NCBI GenBank assembly: GCA_949825065.1 | Contig: OX463846.1 | Location: 13,701,753-13,765,752, forward strand | From: Odontocerum albicorne | Lineage: Eukaryota > Arthropoda > Insecta > Trichoptera > Odontoceridae | Direction of reading: 5' to 3' | Length of the DNA: 64,000 nucleotides | Part shown: positions 60,275 to 64,000 of the stretch, piece by piece | How positions within the stretch are numbered: the stretch's first letter is position 1 | Layout of the letters: the number at the start of each line of letters is the position of its first letter | Position numbers and translations under genes: made by a program | Notes under the pieces: generated by a model | Database searches by the model: none | Told to the model about the DNA's origin: nothing | Seen by the model: only the letters and a program-made list of their open reading frames with translations

Positions 60275-61905
60275 TCATTTACATGTTAAAAAGGAGAAAT
60301 AAATTGCGTTAAGAATGACTGTAGCAGATTTAAAAAAAACTGATAAATATTTACGTCGCATGAGGATATTACTCGTACTTTTATATGTGACGAAGACAGC
60401 CTCTGTGGCCAAGTTGTTTGGCGAAGGTTGGTATGAATAGACCATGATAGCAGATCTTATTATCTACGAGTATATAGATAATTTCGCAACCCCTATAACA
60501 TGGAAGAAAATGTATCATATGTAGTATCCAAAAAATGTTAAAATATTTGTTTAACATTAAAATCTTCATTTATGATATTGGAGATCCTACAACTTATCTT
60601 AGGATATACTTCTACTTGGCTCATGTATAATGCAAGTGGAAGCGTGTCTTCCAGGTCAGAAGATGTTTGCAGGATCGTATCACAGCCCTCAATTTGTTGT
60701 ATGCTGTGTCATACACTGTGGTTGATTCTGCTAATAGAAGTAATTGTAACTAGTGTCGTAGCGAGGGTAGCACGAGGGGAAAGTTGTCCTCAGACACAGG
60801 ACTAAGGGGGCGCAAAGTCAAGGACCAAAAGTAAGAAATATTTTGTATGAAATAAGTTTTCTTTAATTTATCCATGACCTGTTGGCGCAAGACAACATTT
60901 TTTTAGCCAAAACTCTTTTGCTCTCACTGTAGACATGGAAACTACAGTAAAAACTACTTAATATTGTAAACAACAAAACTAGTATTGATACTAATTTTGA
61001 ACTATGTTAAATAATAACTGTTGAACGCATTCATTGTTCTTTTTGTTATATGTATATATGACACACATGTGAAAAAAGGAATATAATATTTTATAATACA
61101 TGCAAAATATATGTTATACACTGAAATACATATACACACTTTACCTTGGCAGTTACGCTTATACGTTACTCCAAAATGACACTAAGTTTAAATTTTATAC
61201 AAGGAGGAGCAAATTTTGTTTCTTATCCCCTGTCGCAGAAGAGCCTTGTTATGCCACTGATTGTACTGTGAAAGTGCATATAAAATCGAAAACGGTGATT
61301 TCTCAAATAAAAGTGACTCAATTTTTCCCAAAACTGATATTTGCAATTTGTTCCACGATATCAATTCCGACAAAAGCTCAGTTAATTGAAATTCATCTTA
61401 AAATATTAAAAATGAAAGTAACAGCTAAAATTCATTCGCATTTTTAATTAATACCCGTCTTAATTAATTGTATTAGCACCAAACCGAAATAATAAATAAA
61501 ATCGAGCATCCACCTTCCATGAAATTGACCACTTTATTGCTTCATGCCCCGGGGGCAACGAAATTGGGAATTGGCTCCAATGCGATGGACCACTTCACGC
61601 CTTCTTCAACGGCCATGTGTCGCAATAATGTTATTCAGTTCGCAAATTAAATTAATGCCAAATTGTTATTGCTGCCTGGGGCTTATTTGCGGATATGAGT
61701 TGTAGTAACGCAATTATTTATAATATGAAAATTTGATTTCACCGGAGAAGGGAGTATATTGATTGAGTGTTGTGTATGAAAAATACTTGGAAGCAATATT
61801 TATTTTATATTTGAAGACGATGTTCATAATGAAATAAATGGACGACTTATCCTTCTTTTTTCCCATTTTTCTTCTTCATTTTCAGTTTTTGTTTGACATA
61901 CATAC
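60275..61905. other. Non-coding, mostly unique sequence
   Basis: A weak SINE head (GACAGCCTCTGTGGCCAAGT) lies at about 60400. A GC-richer patch at 60740-60830 (TCGTAGCGAGGGTAGCACGA) looks like a transposon end but has no partner. The 61100-61447 frame has no recognisable domain. A balanced-composition block with the second 19-bp repeat lies at 61540-61720. Confidence 0.45.
61549..61567 (+). repeat. 19-bp exact repeat, second copy
   Basis: Identical to 59777-59795. It lies in a GC-richer block that includes GCCCCGGGGGC and CTGCCTGGGGCTTATTTGCG. Confidence 0.9.
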
Positions 61906-61907
61906 AT

Positions 61908-62300
61908 ACATATATAGTATACCTACCATCATGCCGTTTCCCTCCTGGGGCAGAAAGGACATAACGTAATTTTTTTTGTCTCGACACATATATATCAGCT
62001 CTTTCACATTCATATCATATACCTCCTCATATAGCTGTTACGATTTCTCTTACTTTTCCTTCTTTTAAAACATCATTAACTTAATTGAATCATACTTTCC
62101 TAGATTTTCCTCTACCAATTTTTTCAATCACATTCGCACTTTAAATTTGTATAAGTTTTTATAAGTCTTTTTTAATTCATTCCACGTAACTAAACCAATT
62201 CACAGTGCTCTTCTTCATCTTACTCAACACATCAGCTTTAAATTCACATTCATTCCTAATCCCTTTATTCCGTATTCTGTCAAATTTTATTCCCCCATTT
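61908..62300 (-). pseudogene. Reverse-transcriptase family F fragment 7
   Basis: On the minus strand: IGRGKSRKV, VNDVLKEGKVREI, YECERADIYVSRQKK and VLSAPGGKRHDG, with stops between. Corresponds to the family C-terminus and the first bases of its 3' UTR. Confidence 0.6.
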
Positions 62301-62304
62301 ATTC

Positions 62305-63055
62305 TTATAACAACAACAAAACATTTGTTCGGGTCTTTTTAGTCTTGGATGACAATCGCAAATATTTTGTTTTATTTCTTTAATTCTTTAAGTACGTTTA
62401 TTCATTAAATCAAATCTGCGTAACTCTTGTCTAATTGATTGAAAAAGATTGTCGTATGGCAATACAATCGCCATTTGTATATTTCACCAAAAAATATTTA
62501 AATAAATAAATAACGTATGAGGAGTAATTTACATGGACCTTTTAAGAAAATCTTCAAGGAAATTTCAATTTGATATAAAAAATGTAGATTAAAAAAAAGA
62601 GATATCATTTGGTTGTGGAGAATTTGCAAGGTGCATACAATTTTTTTGCTTCTTAAAACCTACATCAAAGTGAAACAAGATCCATTTCCAAATACAAGAA
62701 TGTTGAAAACTGATCTGCAGGAAAGATTTCGGATGATCTTAATCCTTTAGATGAATACCGATGCATTCAGACGTTGCATTCAATTTTGCTAAGCTGCAAG
62801 ATTAAACCGACCAAGCTTATAATTTGTCTTGAATTTTTTCAAAAACGGCGTCCCGGAGATTTGTGACATGATCAGTTTTGGCGACAGCTTGTTCGCTTGA
62901 ATTTCTCGCTTCTCTGGACCTTGTAAATGCATTATTTAAAATATTTCTTTTGCCGTAGGTATTTAGAGTATTTTTGGTTGTTATTTGTAAAGTGTATAAA
63001 AATAAACAACATTTTGGTTTTCGTGTTTTTTTTCTTCCAAATAACGCTGGAGTTT
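62305..63055. other. Non-coding, no recognised feature
   Basis: Nothing recognised. Confidence 0.5.
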
Positions 63056-63059
63056 ATTA

Positions 63060-63412
63060 TCAGAGACCTTGTGGTGGTAAAGTGCTTGATTCCCAACGAA
63101 TGCACGGAATTCGATTCCCGGTGGTAGTAAAAGTGAGAGTTTCTTTACGGTGGGAAGGATGGCTTAGATATATACTTTTTTTTTTTATCTATTGGAATAT
63201 ATTCATTCATTCGTACGGCGCTCCTCAATATAATCGAATTGGCTTAGTGGAAAATTTTATGAGCGCGGCCGGGATACGACACTAATCGAGCCTTTAAGCT
63301 TAGAAACAAACTCGGAACTTATAGTTCGTCATTGCACGTGCTGGAAATTATTTACGCGCGTGAAGAGACAACATTCGCACACGTCTAGCGTGTGCAAGTA
63401 TTGTTTAAGATG
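63060..63412 (+). mobile_element. SINE with family B tail
   Basis: The head GAGACCTTGTGGTGGTAAAG and box B GGAATTCGATTCCCGGTGG are followed by a distinct body (TTTACGGTGGGAAGGATGGC). It then ends with the family B tail: ATCGAGCCTTTAAGCTTAGA, GTTCGTCATTGCACGTGCTG and ACGTCTAGCGTGTGCAAGTA. Possibly a subfamily. Confidence 0.65.
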
Positions 63413-63559
63413 ATCAATTTACCATACTAATAACCTTTTTTTTTTCATTCAGCCGACATTTAAAAAAATGTCAATTTTTTTTAAGGTTAGTGAGAAAATA
63501 TTGTCCTTTGTCTGTAAACCCGTAAAATTATATATTGTATTGTATTACACTTTCGTTGT

Positions 63560-63714
63560 ATATGGTACAACTGGTAGACTTACTACCATGTAGCAATCTT
63601 TTTCAACCAACCAGGAAGGTTTCAAAAAGGCCTTAAATGAAAATTAGACTGAAATCCACTCTAAATAATTTGGGTTTCAAACCTGTAACTCCCAGGCTGA
63701 AAGACAGGCGTTTT
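63560..63714 (-). mobile_element. SINE, family A, head cut off
   Basis: On the minus strand the decayed box B GGGTTTGAAACCC region, link TTTTCATTTAAGGCC, TCCTGGTTGGTTGAAAAAG and end at ACCAGTTGTACCATATAC are clear. The box A end stops at 63714, where a second family A tail begins. Confidence 0.65.
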
Positions 63715-63715
63715 A

Positions 63716-63795
63716 TTTATTTAACACTTTTATTGAGAATACAATCTGGCGGGTTTATTGCCAGGCGGCAATCTCTTCCAACCTACCAGACAAAA
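63716..63795 (-). mobile_element. SINE family A, 3' tail, continuing toward window edge
   Basis: The tail TAAAAGTGTTAAATAAATAA (minus strand) is preceded by TCTGGTAGGTTGGAAGAGAT and CAATAAACCCGCCAGATTGT. The remainder up to 64000 is not recognised. Confidence 0.6.
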
Positions 63796-64000
63796 GTAAA
63801 TGAAGTATGTTAAGTTACATGGTCACATAAATCATTCAAATGACTATCCATCCCCACAAAATCCATAAACACATGCGTGAGCATATACCCATGAACCCTA
63901 CAAAGATGGACAATCGCCCGAACATTCTTTTTCATATAAAGTGAGATATCATCAATCAAAATGGAAGGGATGGTGGAGAGGAAAGGAAAAGAAAAATCAG

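Noticed and set aside
61100..61447. 115-codon open frame as a gene
   Set aside because: No recognisable motif, AT-driven composition and no splice or homolog evidence.

Overview
This is a gene-poor, AT-rich stretch of an insect-type genome. The organism is judged from three things: one recognisable insect developmental gene, a dense and varied set of eukaryotic retrotransposon and DNA-transposon remnants, and long introns and simple repeats. Order is not resolved; the repeat families would fit Hemiptera or Lepidoptera, but I cannot search them.

The only host protein gene I can support is a member of the noc/elbow (NET) zinc-finger family, most likely elbow B, on the minus strand. A small first coding exon (42680 to 42612) is joined across a roughly 22 kb phase-0 intron to a large terminal exon (20460 to 19141). 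Together they encode about 462 aa, with the family Sp-type motif split at the junction, an FKPY motif, cysteine clusters, one atypical C2H2 finger and the conserved C-terminus. The promoter should lie near 43.0 kb. The intron half next to the promoter (34.5 to 42.6 kb) has almost no recognisable transposons and contains a GC-richer block that could be regulatory.

Downstream of the gene (1 to 19 kb) are: an RTE-type retrotransposon with a long open reverse transcriptase frame, sitting inside a (TA)n microsatellite; tRNA-headed SINEs of three families; a hAT-like MITE with a perfect 8-bp target duplication; a Penelope 3' end; an RTE-like pseudogene; and two tandem arrays (7 x 40 bp and 3 x 44 bp). 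The intron carries a TTAA-flanked MITE, a 4 x 85 bp array, a Penelope fragment with a GIY-YIG endonuclease domain, and a SINE-in-SINE nest at about 33 kb.

Upstream (43 to 64 kb) is a transposon graveyard dominated by seven fragments of one reverse-transcriptase family. Several are themselves interrupted: by a SINE, by a 230-bp foldback element with TA target sites, and by a 600-bp non-LTR 3' end with an ATAAGG target duplication. There is also an internally deleted mariner, a CAG-ended MITE, and three near-identical copies of a short retrotransposon 3' end.

I see no CRISPR, rRNA, operon or novel gene system. The most notable points are the hammerhead-ribozyme-like core conserved in two Penelope 3' ends, the datable nested insertions, and the repeat-poor promoter-proximal intron. 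Coordinates of repeat copies are approximate to about 10-20 bp unless a target duplication is given.
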